Assembly (NCBI GenBank): GCA_002898975.1
Contig: BEID01000045.1
Coordinates: forward strand, 1 to 8,205
Origin: a bacterium HR27
Lineage (GTDB): Bacteria; Chloroflexota; Chloroflexia; Thermomicrobiales; Thermomicrobiaceae
Direction of reading: 5' to 3'
Length of the DNA: 8,205 nucleotides
The stretch's first letter is position 1; each line of letters begins with the position of its first letter. A program made the translations under genes and the position numbers. The notes below the pieces were generated by a model. The model was given only the letters and a program-made list of their open reading frames with translations. It made no database searches and was not told the DNA's origin. Shown here one piece after another: positions 1-6,260 of this stretch.

Positions 1-111
1 TTCCTCATGCTGCTGGGCGCCGCAGTGTCCTTCGAGTTCTTCGGCTCGCGGATCATTCCGGCCAGCGCTGAGCCGTGTGCGCTGCCGGCTCTGCGCCCGG
101 TATGGCATTGA
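1..111 (+). CDS. C-terminal end of an unidentified gene (5' truncated)
   Basis: Reading frame 1 is open from the first base to a TGA at 109-111 and gives 36 residues. The first part (FLMLLGAAVSFEFFG) is hydrophobic and could be the end of a last membrane helix. It is followed by a short tail rich in Pro, Ala and Leu. This would fit the C-terminus of a membrane protein, but the fragment is too short to name a family. It would be convergent with the iron transporter operon whose last gene ends at 224. It could also be a chance open frame, because no start or domain is visible. Confidence 0.3.
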   Translation, partial: FLMLLGAAVSFEFFGSRIIPASAEPCALPALRPVWH

Positions 112-159
112 TACGCGCGGCCCCGCGATATAGCCTTCGGAATCGTTCGGCCTATTCTA

Positions 160-179
160 CGCATAAGCACAGTTATGCG
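160..179. terminator. Inverted repeat between convergent genes, possible weak terminator
   Basis: The arms CGCATAA (160-166) and TTATGCG (173-179) are a perfect 7-bp inverted repeat around the loop GCACAG. It sits in the 112-bp gap between the + strand fragment ending at 111 and the minus-strand ATPase gene ending at 224, where a bidirectional terminator would be expected. No T-run follows on either strand, so intrinsic termination is uncertain. A smaller GC-rich repeat, CGCGG-CC-CCGCG at 116-127, lies just after the stop of the left fragment. Nothing else was seen in the gap. Confidence 0.3.
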
Positions 180-223
180 CATCTTCGACGGCGAGTGCTC
201 TCACGCCGTTTCGCCTGTCCGCC

Positions 224-1399
224 CTAGCGGTCCGCCGCGACGCTCGCTGACGACACCGATTCGCGGTGACGACCGTTCGCCTGCTCGAGTACTTCGATGG
301 ATGTTCGTGCGCGTTGGTGCTCTTCGAGGAGCGCCGCCAGACCGATCCGCTCGTTTCCAGCGAAGGCTGCCAGCCGCGCGCGATTGCACCGCACGGCGAC
401 TCGGGTACCCACCGGTAACTCGACGGACGGTGGCTGGCTCGTTTCGACCGTGATACCGCACGCCAACACAACCCGGTAGAGAATCTCCGCACCGGTGAAC
501 CGCCGGTCGACAACGACAGCAAGTCCCTCCGGGTGAGGTTCCAGTACGACGTCGCGCGGCCGGACCAGTAGTTCGATACATCCGTCCGTCGGCAATGCAC
601 TGTCGATAGCAAACGCACCCAAATCACTCTGTCCGAGAGTACCGTCCAGCCGAACAGGGACAAAATTCGCCTCCCCAACGAGTCGCGCGACATCCCGTGT
701 GCGTGGTTCGAGATAGATGCGTTCCGGCGTGTCGACCTGCACGATCGTTCCGTCCAGCATGACAGCGACGCGATCAGCGAGAACGAGCGCTTCCTCACGG
801 TCATGCGTGACGAGAATGACCGTGACACCGACTTCGCGCAAAAGCTGACGCAACTCGTCCCGCATCCGCTGGCGCAATTCGGCATCGAGATTCGCGAACG
901 GCTCATCCAGGAGCAGGACGATCGGGCGAGGAGCGAGAGCCCGTGCGATCGCCACCCGCTGCTGCTGTCCCCCTGAGAGTTGATGCGGATATTTGGTTCG
1001 CAGGGGGGCGAGACTCGTCAATTCCAGGAGTTCCTGAACGCGCTCGGCACGGGCGGCACGGTTCCATTTTCGGATACCGAAAGTGATATTTTCCTCGACA
1101 GTCAAGTGGGGGAAAAGTGCATAGTCCTGAAAAACCAATCCGACGCCCCGCTGTTCCGGCGGCACGAAGCGACGGTCGTCGGCGACGCATCGACCGTCAA
1201 TCACGATCGTTCCCCGATCGGGCCGTTCCAACCCAGCGATCAATCGCAGGGTGGTCGTCTTCCCACAGCCACTCGGCCCCACAATGCTGACCAGTTCCCC
1301 TGCTCGTACCGCCAGTGAGAGATCCCGCACGGCTGGAAGCCCACTCCCCGGGTATCGCTTCCAGACACCGTTCACCTGGACAACGACGCACTCCTGCAT
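224..1399 (-). CDS. fbpC: Iron(III) ABC transporter ATP-binding protein (FbpC-like)
   Basis: This 391-residue ATPase powers uptake through the permease encoded just upstream. All ABC motifs are visible: Walker A GPSGCGKTT at 41-49, Q-loop Gln91 (VFQDYALFPH), signature LSGGQQQR at 141-148, Walker B LLLDEP at 162-167, D-loop around NLD 170-172, and H-loop His199 (VTHDREEA). The 'PHLTVEENITFG' stretch is typical of the CUT1/Fbp/potA group. Residues from about 240 form a C-terminal TOBE-like regulatory region. The frame stays open far upstream, but the start is set at the ATG at 1399. It follows AAGGGGGA at 1412-1405 and lies 2 nt after the permease stop, and homology begins there. The nearest specific name is the ferric iron ATPase; spermidine, sulfate or thiamine ATPases look similar, so the substrate call depends on the neighbours. 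Confidence 0.92.
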   Translation of the reverse strand: MQECVVVQVNGVWKRYPGSGLPAVRDLSLAVRAGELVSIVGPSGCGKTTTLRLIAGLERPDRGTIVIDGRCVADDRRFVPPEQRGVGLVFQDYALFPHLTVEENITFGIRKWNRAARAERVQELLELTSLAPLRTKYPHQLSGGQQQRVAIARALAPRPIVLLLDEPFANLDAELRQRMRDELRQLLREVGVTVILVTHDREEALVLADRVAVMLDGTIVQVDTPERIYLEPRTRDVARLVGEANFVPVRLDGTLGQSDLGAFAIDSALPTDGCIELLVRPRDVVLEPHPEGLAVVVDRRFTGAEILYRVVLACGITVETSQPPSVELPVGTRVAVRCNRARLAAFAGNERIGLAALLEEHQRARTSIEVLEQANGRHRESVSSASVAADR

Positions 1400-1401
1400 C
1401 C

Positions 1402-3036
1402 CTATCCCCCTTGACCAGACTGCACCCGCTCCTGCCACAGGCCCAACAAAACCATCGGGATCACCCCGATCGCAACGAGCAAAAGGGTCGGCAGGGCAGC
1501 GTGGGTCCAGTACGCTTCCGCTGTGGCGTTCCAGACGACCGTAACCAACGTCGAAAACCCTATCGGGCTCAGCAGGAGGGTTATTGGCAGTTCCTTCACG
1601 GTCGTGAGAAACACCAGCGTCAGTGCAGCGACGAGACCAGGGAACGCAAGCGGTAACCGGACGCGCCACCAAATGGACCATCGGCGGAGCCCCAGCGTGC
1701 GCGCTGCTTCCTCCAGGCGAGGGTTCTGTTGAGCGAAGACCGCCTTCAACGTCCCGGTCGCCTCGGGGAGAAAGCGCAAGGCGTAACCGAGAAGAAGCAG
1801 CGGAATCGTTTGATACAGGAAGGGAAGAAATCGGGCTGTCAACGAAACGATCGAGAGTGCGAGCACGATACCCGGTAACGAGTACGCGACCCACAGCGGG
1901 ACGTCCAGCAACCGAGCGAAACTCGTCTGACTCTGACTCACGACGCGAGCGACTGGAAGCGCGAGGCAGACGGTCAGGACTGCCGCAGCGAATCCCACAA
2001 GCAGCGAGTTGAGAAACGCTTGTCCAACAGCCGGCATGTCTTCGCTCAACACACGCGCTCGCCACCACCAATAGGCCGCCACACTGACCGGTGCACCTAA
2101 CGCGAGTCCGACGAGCGACAGCCCGCCGCCCAACACGAGCCATGCCCACCACGTCGGCGGCTGGAGCGAGGCAGGACGCCGCGTACCAACTGAACGATAG
2201 AAGACGGCTCGTCTTCGCCATCGCCGCTCCGCCACGACCGCAGCTGCAGAAAGGACGACAAGGAGCAACGCGAGCGTCGCGGCCGCGGATCGATCGAACG
2301 ACAGTCGGTATTGGTTGTAGATGCTGTAGGTCAGCGTTGGATAACGCAGGACAGCGATTGCACCAAAGTCACCCAAGGCGTACAGGGCTGAGAGCAACAT
2401 ACCAGCGACAATTGCGGGTCGCAGGAGCGGTAGTGTCACGAGGGAAAACGCTGCCCGACGGCTCTCGCCGAGAACCCGAGCAGCGTCCTCGAGGGTGGGA
2501 TCGAGGCCACGGAGCGCAGCGCGTATGCTGAGATACGCATACGGGAATGTCACGAGCGTCAGCGTGCCCCACGCTCCCGCAAAGCCGTACATTTCCGGCA
2601 GGCGCTCGAGACCGACAGCGCGGTCGAGCAGATCAGCGAGCGCACCGCGTGGACCCAAGACCGCGACGAGTGCGAAAGCGGTGAGGTAACTCGGTACCGC
2701 GAGCGGTAGTGCGAAGAGCACCGCAAACACGCGCCGTCCAGGGAGAGCTACTCGCTCCGTGATCCAGGCCAGCGGTAAACCGCAGAGCGCACTGGTTACC
2801 GCGACCGTTATGGCTAATCCCACGCTGCGCAGCAACAACTCCCCGGTCCGGGGATGCCAGAGGGCGGCGAGCGACCGCTCACCGCCCTCTCCGGCACGCC
2901 ACGCGAGGTAGGCGAGCGGGCACAGGGCGAGCGAGGTTACGAGCATGGCCAACACGAACTCGCCACTCGGCCGAGTTCGTGTCGGCCACGTGCGTCCACG
3001 CAGTCCTCGTAGAGCCCCGCCCGCCGAGACGCTCAC
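1402..3036 (-). CDS. fbpB: Iron(III) ABC transporter permease, two fused membrane domains (FbpB-like)
   Basis: This 544-residue inner-membrane protein forms the channel of the importer. It is a tandem duplication, as in FbpB/FutB/SfuB proteins: two halves of about six hydrophobic helices, each with a cytoplasmic EAA loop that contacts the ATPase. The loops are EDAARVLGESRRAAFSLV (183-200) and EEAARTLGLRRWSIWWRV (442-459). Hydrophobic segments are evident near 27-46, 68-93, 102-128, 155-172, 206-230, 253-269, 297-322, 341-366, 380-402, 409-421, 463-485 and 514-533. The start is GTG at 3036, overlapping the binding-protein stop in GTGA, with AGGAGGT at 3052-3046. The first ~25 residues are Arg-rich and presumably cytoplasmic. 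The TAG stop lies inside the ribosome binding site of the ATPase gene, so translation is probably coupled down the operon. Confidence 0.92.
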   Translation of the reverse strand: MSVSAGGALRGLRGRTWPTRTRPSGEFVLAMLVTSLALCPLAYLAWRAGEGGERSLAALWHPRTGELLLRSVGLAITVAVTSALCGLPLAWITERVALPGRRVFAVLFALPLAVPSYLTAFALVAVLGPRGALADLLDRAVGLERLPEMYGFAGAWGTLTLVTFPYAYLSIRAALRGLDPTLEDAARVLGESRRAAFSLVTLPLLRPAIVAGMLLSALYALGDFGAIAVLRYPTLTYSIYNQYRLSFDRSAAATLALLLVVLSAAAVVAERRWRRRAVFYRSVGTRRPASLQPPTWWAWLVLGGGLSLVGLALGAPVSVAAYWWWRARVLSEDMPAVGQAFLNSLLVGFAAAVLTVCLALPVARVVSQSQTSFARLLDVPLWVAYSLPGIVLALSIVSLTARFLPFLYQTIPLLLLGYALRFLPEATGTLKAVFAQQNPRLEEAARTLGLRRWSIWWRVRLPLAFPGLVAALTLVFLTTVKELPITLLLSPIGFSTLVTVVWNATAEAYWTHAALPTLLLVAIGVIPMVLLGLWQERVQSGQGG

Positions 3037-4184
3037 AATAACCCGACCTCCTGCAACAGAGCAAGCGTCCCGCGCAGGTCATCGAGATCGGACAGGTCGA
3101 GATCCGGTGGATTCAGCGTCTCCAAGGGTGGTAGATCGGGATGGGCCGGAATCCCTTCGAGCAACGGATACTCGAACGTCTGCTCCGAGAAATAGCGCTG
3201 TGCCGATTCACTCAAAAGATAGTCGACGATCTGCAGCGCTGCGTCTTGCGCCCGGCTGCTCGCCAGTACGCCGACACCCGCGACATTCACCAATCCACCG
3301 GGATCGCCGTTCGTATAGAAGAAATTCTCGGCTGGCAGCGAGCGTCCCGCCTGGGCTCGTTCCCGCATCAGATAATAGTGGTTCACGAAACCCGCCTCAA
3401 TTTCCCCCTGAATCACGGCTTGCACGATACTCGCGTTGTTCGGGAAGATACGGGTATCCAGAGCCTTCACACCCTCCAACCATCGTCGAGCGACATCCTC
3501 TCCCCGCAGCCGCCGCAACCCCGTTACGAACGCCTGGAACGACCCATTCGTCGGCGCCCAACCGAGTCGACCCCGCCACCGCTCATTCCCCGCGAAGTCA
3601 ACGATCGACGCTGGAATCTCGTTCAGCTGCACACGTTCGGTGTTGTACACGACCGTGCGCACGCGCCCGCTCACACCGACCCAGACCCCATCGCGCGAGC
3701 GGTATATCGCCGGGACGCGTTCGAGCAGTTCCGCAGGCAATGTGACGAGACGGTTCTCCTTGGCGAGCGCACCGAGCGCCCCTGCATCTTGCCCGAAAAA
3801 CAGGTCTGCTGGTGAGCGATCACCTTCTTCGAGAATCGCGGTGGCGAGTTCCGCGGTATCCCCATAGCGGACTCGCACATCGAGACCGAGTTCCTGGCCG
3901 ATGCGGTCGAGTAGCGGACCGATGAGCGACTGGGAACGTCCCGAGTAGATCGTCACGCTCCGCGCTGCTTCGCGCGCCGTCGGAGTTACGGTGGGCATTC
4001 GCTCGGAAGCCGTCGGCGTGGACACCGGAGTCGGATCACTGACGGTGCCCGCCGAGGATGTTGGAACTGCTGCCGGCGCTACTGGAGTGGGTGTTGCGGA
4101 TTCCTGCCGGCAGCCGAGGAGCAGTAGTGAACTCCCAGCAGCGAGCCCGAGCCCGCCGAGACGAAGAAGATCGCGGCGACGCAT
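3033..4184 (-). CDS. fbpA: Iron(III)-binding lipoprotein of ABC transporter (FbpA/FutA-like)
   Basis: This 383-residue extracellular binding protein captures ferric iron and hands it to the FbpB-like permease. Residues 1-25 are a lipoprotein signal: RRR at 2-4, then a hydrophobic stretch, then the lipobox LLLG|C with Cys25. The RRRDLL start resembles a twin-arginine signal, so a folded export route is possible. Residues 26-74 are a Thr/Pro/Ser-rich linker tethering the domain to the membrane. The mature domain starts near VTIYSGRSQ (77-85). The FVNHYYLMRE stretch (266-275) carries the Tyr270-Tyr271 pair that ligates iron in FbpA/FutA proteins. The GYG-free segment around FYTNGDPGGLVNVAGVGV (289-306) is also family-like. 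An upstream in-frame extension to 4574 is rejected because the ATG at 4184 has a perfect Shine-Dalgarno and a signal peptide. The C-terminal residues encode the ribosome binding site of fbpB. Confidence 0.93.
   Translation of the reverse strand: MRRRDLLRLGGLGLAAGSSLLLLGCRQESATPTPVAPAAVPTSSAGTVSDPTPVSTPTASERMPTVTPTAREAARSVTIYSGRSQSLIGPLLDRIGQELGLDVRVRYGDTAELATAILEEGDRSPADLFFGQDAGALGALAKENRLVTLPAELLERVPAIYRSRDGVWVGVSGRVRTVVYNTERVQLNEIPASIVDFAGNERWRGRLGWAPTNGSFQAFVTGLRRLRGEDVARRWLEGVKALDTRIFPNNASIVQAVIQGEIEAGFVNHYYLMRERAQAGRSLPAENFFYTNGDPGGLVNVAGVGVLASSRAQDAALQIVDYLLSESAQRYFSEQTFEYPLLEGIPAHPDLPPLETLNPPDLDLSDLDDLRGTLALLQEVGLL
3046..3052 (-). promoter_or_regulatory. Ribosome binding site of fbpB inside fbpA
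   Basis: AGGAGGT, read on the minus strand, lies within the last codons of fbpA, 9 nt before the GTG at 3036. It supports the GTG start and the GTGA stop/start overlap, hence translational coupling. Confidence 0.75.
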
Positions 4185-4187
4185 CTT

Positions 4188-4194
4188 CCCTCCT
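4188..4194 (-). promoter_or_regulatory. Ribosome binding site of fbpA
   Basis: AGGAGGG lies just before the ATG at 4184 on the minus strand. It decides the start of the binding-protein gene over an in-frame upstream extension that would otherwise add 130 residues. Confidence 0.8.
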
Positions 4195-4218
4195 GTTCGT
4201 CGTCGTGTCTTCTCTACG

Positions 4219-4241
4219 GTCGCACGGTCCCACCATGCGAC
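4219..4241 (-). promoter_or_regulatory. Hairpin in the fbpA mRNA leader
   Basis: In the transcript the arms GUCGCA (4241-4236) and UGCGAC (4224-4219) pair. The stem continues through a U-G wobble and GGU/ACC to a GGG triloop, giving about ten pairs. It sits some 35 nt before the fbpA start codon and leaves the ribosome binding site free. It could stabilise the mRNA or serve as a control element. No known riboswitch was recognised. Confidence 0.4.
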
Positions 4242-4258
4242 GACCAATCGTTCGGGCT

Positions 4259-4270
4259 CGGTGGCCACCG
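4259..4270. repeat. 12-bp perfect palindrome in the fbpA leader
   Basis: CGGTGGCCACCG is fully self-complementary with no spacer. It lies just downstream of the start-site dyad in the transcribed leader of the iron operon. It could be a protein binding site, or it may be coincidental in GC-rich DNA. Confidence 0.4.
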
Positions 4271-4272
4271 CA

Positions 4273-4297
4273 AATCCCGACAATATAGGTCGGGATT
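4273..4297. promoter_or_regulatory. Operator-like inverted repeat over the fbpA transcription start
   Basis: AATCCCGAC (4273-4281) and GTCGGGATT (4289-4297) form a perfect 9-bp inverted repeat around the AT-only-but-one spacer AATATAG. Its upstream edge is next to the -10 box, so it spans the expected transcription start near 4292, which is a classic place for a repressor. A third copy of the half-site, ATCCCG at 4302-4307, overlaps the -10 region and forms GGGAT-N5-ATCCC with the middle arm. An iron-responsive repressor is the natural guess, but the sequence does not match the DtxR/IdeR or full Fur consensus. Confidence 0.65.
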
Positions 4298-4298
4298 C

Positions 4299-4327
4299 AT
4301 TATCCCGGTTATGACGATCGCTGTCAA
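4299..4327 (-). promoter_or_regulatory. Sigma-70-type promoter of the iron transporter operon
   Basis: On the minus strand a perfect -35 box TTGACA (4327-4322) is separated by exactly 17 bp from GATAAT (4304-4299), one base off TATAAT. Transcription would start near 4292, giving a leader of about 108 nt before fbpA. Confidence 0.75.
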
Positions 4328-4340
4328 GAAGTGACAGTGA
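4318..4340. promoter_or_regulatory. Inverted repeat covering the -35 box of the fbp promoter
   Basis: CTGTCA (4321-4326) and TGACAG (4332-4337) are a perfect inverted repeat with a 5-bp spacer. The arms extend to 9 bp with one mismatch (4318-4326 against 4332-4340). The repeat includes most of the TTGACA -35 box, so a bound protein would block or aid polymerase. Its sequence differs from the dyad at the start site, which suggests a second regulator. Confidence 0.5.
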
Positions 4341-4561
4341 TACACCTGAGGAATCGCCGCCGGAGTCCCGCGATCCTCGCCATTCCGGGAGCCACGCTCT
4401 CGCTGCGCCGCGTTGACACCTGAGCTCCCCATCTCGCGGTCGCCCACGCGCCACCTCTCCGCGTTCTGCCACGACTCGCTCGCGCGAATCCGGGTATAGC
4501 ACGCTGGGCGTTCGGCCAAGGCACGAGGCGACCCACCGTGCCGCGTATGCGCAGTGAGAAC
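4341..4561. other. Gene-free stretch between divergent fbpA and iclR promoters
   Basis: No convincing gene was seen here. Open frames that cross it lack ribosome binding sites and read into other frames of the flanking genes. The only structure noted is a weak 6-bp inverted repeat, GGCACG (4520-4525) with CGTGCC (4537-4542). A TTGACA at 4413-4418 on the + strand has no matching -10 box. Confidence 0.5.
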
Positions 4562-4590
4562 TTGACGGGAGCATACTCCAGGCCTATCGT
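4562..4590 (+). promoter_or_regulatory. Likely promoter of the IclR-family regulator gene
   Basis: TTGACG (4562-4567) and TATCGT (4585-4590) are separated by 17 bp, matching the sigma-70 consensus at 5 of 6 and 4 of 6 positions. Transcription would start near 4597, about 44 nt before the ATG at 4641. A short dyad, GGAG-CATA-CTCC at 4568-4579, lies in the spacer and might allow autoregulation. Confidence 0.5.
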
Positions 4591-4640
4591 GTTTGGGCAG
4601 GAGTCCATGCGTTCCGTAAAACACCGAAGGAAGGCCCGCG

Positions 4641-5405
4641 ATGGTTCGTTCGCGGCCCACTCGTACGCTCAGCACCGGCGAGCGGATTCTCCAGGCGCTC
4701 GAGCTGATCGTCAGTGCCCAACCCGATCTTTCCGTGAAAGAACTCGCCGCCCAGCTCGGTGTCAGTCTCTCGACCGCCTACCACCTCGTGCACACGCTCG
4801 CCGCCGCCGGCTACGTGGTGATCGAGCCGCACCGCAGCTTGCGCGCTGGCCCGGCCCTCTACCGGCTCCTCGAGCGCCTACCGCGACCGCACGACCGCCC
4901 CGAGGCGTTCGAGCCTCTGATCGACGAGATCGGGCGGATCACCGGCTGTCGCGCGTACTTGGCTGCCTGGCACGACCGGGATGTGGAAGTACTCTACGTG
5001 CACGGGCGACGCGGCGTCCGGGAACTGCCTGGCCTGGGCCGCGGCTTCCGCGGCGCCGCGCACGCACTCGCACTGGGCAAAGTCCTGCTGGCCGGTCGTG
5101 ACCGACGCGAGTGGCCCGACTACCTGGATGCTGATCGGTTTCCTTCCCGCACCCCGTTCACGCTGACCGATCCCGCTCGCCTCCACCACGAACTCGAAAC
5201 GGTCCGGCAACACCAGATCGCGTACGACCGCGAGGAGTTCGCCCTCGGGTCTTGTTGCTTAGCCGTTCCCTTGACTCCGGTGATGCAGGGGCCCGCACGC
5301 CTCGCCGTCGGGATCAGTCTCCCACGCCGACGTTTCGAAGCGGAAGGCGAACTGGTGAGCGCGCTCGTGCGCCAGGTCACTCGACTGCATGCTTTTGGCA
5401 CATAG
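4641..5405 (+). CDS. IclR-family transcriptional regulator
   Basis: This 254-residue DNA-binding protein probably controls the downstream oxidation genes. The N-terminus (about 14-75) is a winged helix-turn-helix, with LSVKELAAQLGVSLSTAYHL (30-49) as the recognition region. The rest is the IclR effector-binding domain, with family-like stretches GAAHALALGKVLLA (138-151) and AYDREEFALGSCCLAVPL (194-211). The length is typical of the family (about 250). The ATG at 4641 is preceded by GGAAGG (4629-4634) with 6-nt spacing. It is transcribed away from the iron operon and toward the DUF59, amidohydrolase and alcohol dehydrogenase genes. IclR proteins often sense small organic acids or aromatics and act locally as repressors or activators; the ligand here is unknown. 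The last codons form one arm of a perfect inverted repeat. Confidence 0.9.
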   Translation: MVRSRPTRTLSTGERILQALELIVSAQPDLSVKELAAQLGVSLSTAYHLVHTLAAAGYVVIEPHRSLRAGPALYRLLERLPRPHDRPEAFEPLIDEIGRITGCRAYLAAWHDRDVEVLYVHGRRGVRELPGLGRGFRGAAHALALGKVLLAGRDRREWPDYLDADRFPSRTPFTLTDPARLHHELETVRQHQIAYDREEFALGSCCLAVPLTPVMQGPARLAVGISLPRRRFEAEGELVSALVRQVTRLHAFGT

Positions 5406-5415
5406 TGCCAAAAGC
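5391..5415. repeat. 11-bp-arm perfect inverted repeat across the iclR stop codon
   Basis: GCTTTTGGCAC (5391-5401) and GTGCCAAAAGC (5405-5415) are perfect reverse complements around the 3-nt centre ATA. The TAG stop of the regulator gene (5403-5405) is in the centre. No T-run follows on either strand, so a standard intrinsic terminator is unlikely. As an operator, it lies just upstream of a possible promoter for the downstream operon, a place where an IclR-type activator could bind. It could also act as an mRNA hairpin. Confidence 0.6.
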
Positions 5416-5427
5416 CGCTGCGATCTC

Positions 5428-5456
5428 TTGTCTCCCTCCGCCTTCCCGTCTACGCT
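5428..5456 (+). promoter_or_regulatory. Possible weak promoter of the DUF59-amidohydrolase-alcohol dehydrogenase genes
   Basis: TTGTCT (5428-5433), 17 bp, then TACGCT (5451-5456) is a poor match to the consensus (4 of 6 and 3 of 6). Such a weak promoter would fit activator-dependent expression, with the inverted repeat at 5391-5415 about 50-70 bp upstream of the start. The 105-bp gap after iclR leaves room for it, but co-transcription from iclR is equally possible. Confidence 0.3.
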
Positions 5457-5510
5457 GACGAACAGCACAGCGGGTCATCGGGTCTCTCTTCCGTCGGTCC
5501 GGGAGGCGGT

Positions 5511-6260
5511 ATGGACCGAGCTGTCCTGTGGGAACGGCTCGACTCTGTGCTCGATCCGGAACTCGACGAATCGATCGTTCGCCTCGGCTTCGTGCACGCG
5601 CTGGAAGAGACGGGCGATACGGTTCGTGTGGTGCTGCGGTTGCCGACCTACTGGTGCTCGCCGAATTTCGCCTATCTCATGGCGGACGGGGTGCGCCGCG
5701 CCCTGGCGGACGTACCAGGGATTCGCTGCGTCCGCGTCGAACTCGAGGACCACTTCGCCAGTGAGGTGATCTCCAGCGGTGTCACTGCCGGCCGATCCTT
5801 TTGCGACCTCTTTCCGGACGAGGCGCACGAAGACCTCGACGAACTCCGCCATCGGTTTCTCGTCAAGGGTTATCTGAGTCGCCTGCTGGTCTTGGTCCAG
5901 GCGTTGCGGCAAGCCGGCGCACTCGTCGTTGAACTCACGGCAGCGACTCTCGGTGCCCTCGAAATGTGCGGCGACATTGCCTGGTTGCGGACGACAGATG
6001 CGCGTCGCGGTCCGTTTCGTGCACGGATCGCTGCACGCTACGTCGCACGTCGCACGGAACTCGGGCTACCGGTGGACGACGGTTCGCCGCTGCTCCTCCG
6101 ACCGGACGGCGAGCCGATCGGGGCTGAGGAGTTCGAGGAGGAACTCCGGCGGCTGCGCGCGACGGTCGTGAATCTGCGCGCTAGCACGGCGCTCTGCGAG
6201 GCACTCCTCTCCAGTCGACAGCGGTGGTGGCACGGAGCAGGACAGGAGGTGCGACGATGA
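5511..6260 (+). CDS. DUF59/MIP18-family protein with an extra C-terminal domain
   Basis: This 249-residue protein starts with a DUF59 (iron-sulfur assembly, SufT/PaaD-like) domain at about 4-82: VLDPELDESIVRLGFV (13-28) holds the DPE signature, and LPTYWCSPNFAYLMADGV (44-61) holds the conserved-position Cys49. Members of this family help insert or repair metal centres. Residues ~95-249 are an additional part I cannot assign. It contains Cys98, Cys153 (EMCGDIAWLR) and Cys229, an Arg-rich helix region and an acidic stretch (206-212). The protein has a single Lys (119). GGGAGG at 5501-5506 precedes the ATG. The TGA overlaps the next start as ATGA, so the two are translated together. DUF59 genes of this kind accompany soluble diiron propane/alkane monooxygenase operons, which suggests a role in maturing that enzyme; this is inference. 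Confidence 0.8.
   Translation: MDRAVLWERLDSVLDPELDESIVRLGFVHALEETGDTVRVVLRLPTYWCSPNFAYLMADGVRRALADVPGIRCVRVELEDHFASEVISSGVTAGRSFCDLFPDEAHEDLDELRHRFLVKGYLSRLLVLVQALRQAGALVVELTAATLGALEMCGDIAWLRTTDARRGPFRARIAARYVARRTELGLPVDDGSPLLLRPDGEPIGAEEFEEELRRLRATVVNLRASTALCEALLSSRQRWWHGAGQEVRR
6244..6250 (+). promoter_or_regulatory. Ribosome binding site of the amidohydrolase gene
   Basis: AGGAGGT lies 6 nt before the ATG at 6257 and inside the end of the DUF59 gene. It fixes this start over an in-frame GTG at 6224, and the ATGA overlap implies coupling. Confidence 0.8.

Noticed and set aside
1400..2221. N-terminal extension of the ATPase up to 2221
   Set aside because: It would run through the permease gene on the same strand in another frame. 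The extension is Arg/Ser-rich and unlike any ABC protein, and the ATG at 1399 has a ribosome binding site.
2521..2538. Inverted repeat GCGTAT-N6-ATACGC inside the permease gene
   Set aside because: It is short, inside well-defined coding sequence and probably incidental.
4291..4310. Fur box at the fbp promoter (GATAATGAAT resembles part of it)
   Set aside because: Only about half of the Fur consensus is matched, and the bases coincide with the -10 box, so the match is not specific.
4413..4418. Second TTGACA on the + strand before iclR
   Set aside because: No -10-like sequence occurs at 16-18 bp; the pair at 4562/4585 is better placed.
4185..4574. N-terminal extension of the binding protein up to 4574
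   Set aside because: It would cross the promoter and operators and bury the lipoprotein signal. The ATG at 4184 has AGGAGGG and begins the signal peptide.
5396..5412. Sigma-54 type promoter suggested by TTGGCAC
   Set aside because: The TTGC element is not found at the required spacing. TGGCAC is part of the perfect inverted repeat.
6224..6256. Alternative GTG start at 6224 for the amidohydrolase
   Set aside because: The ATG at 6257 has a perfectly spaced AGGAGGT and begins just before the conserved first strand with HIH.
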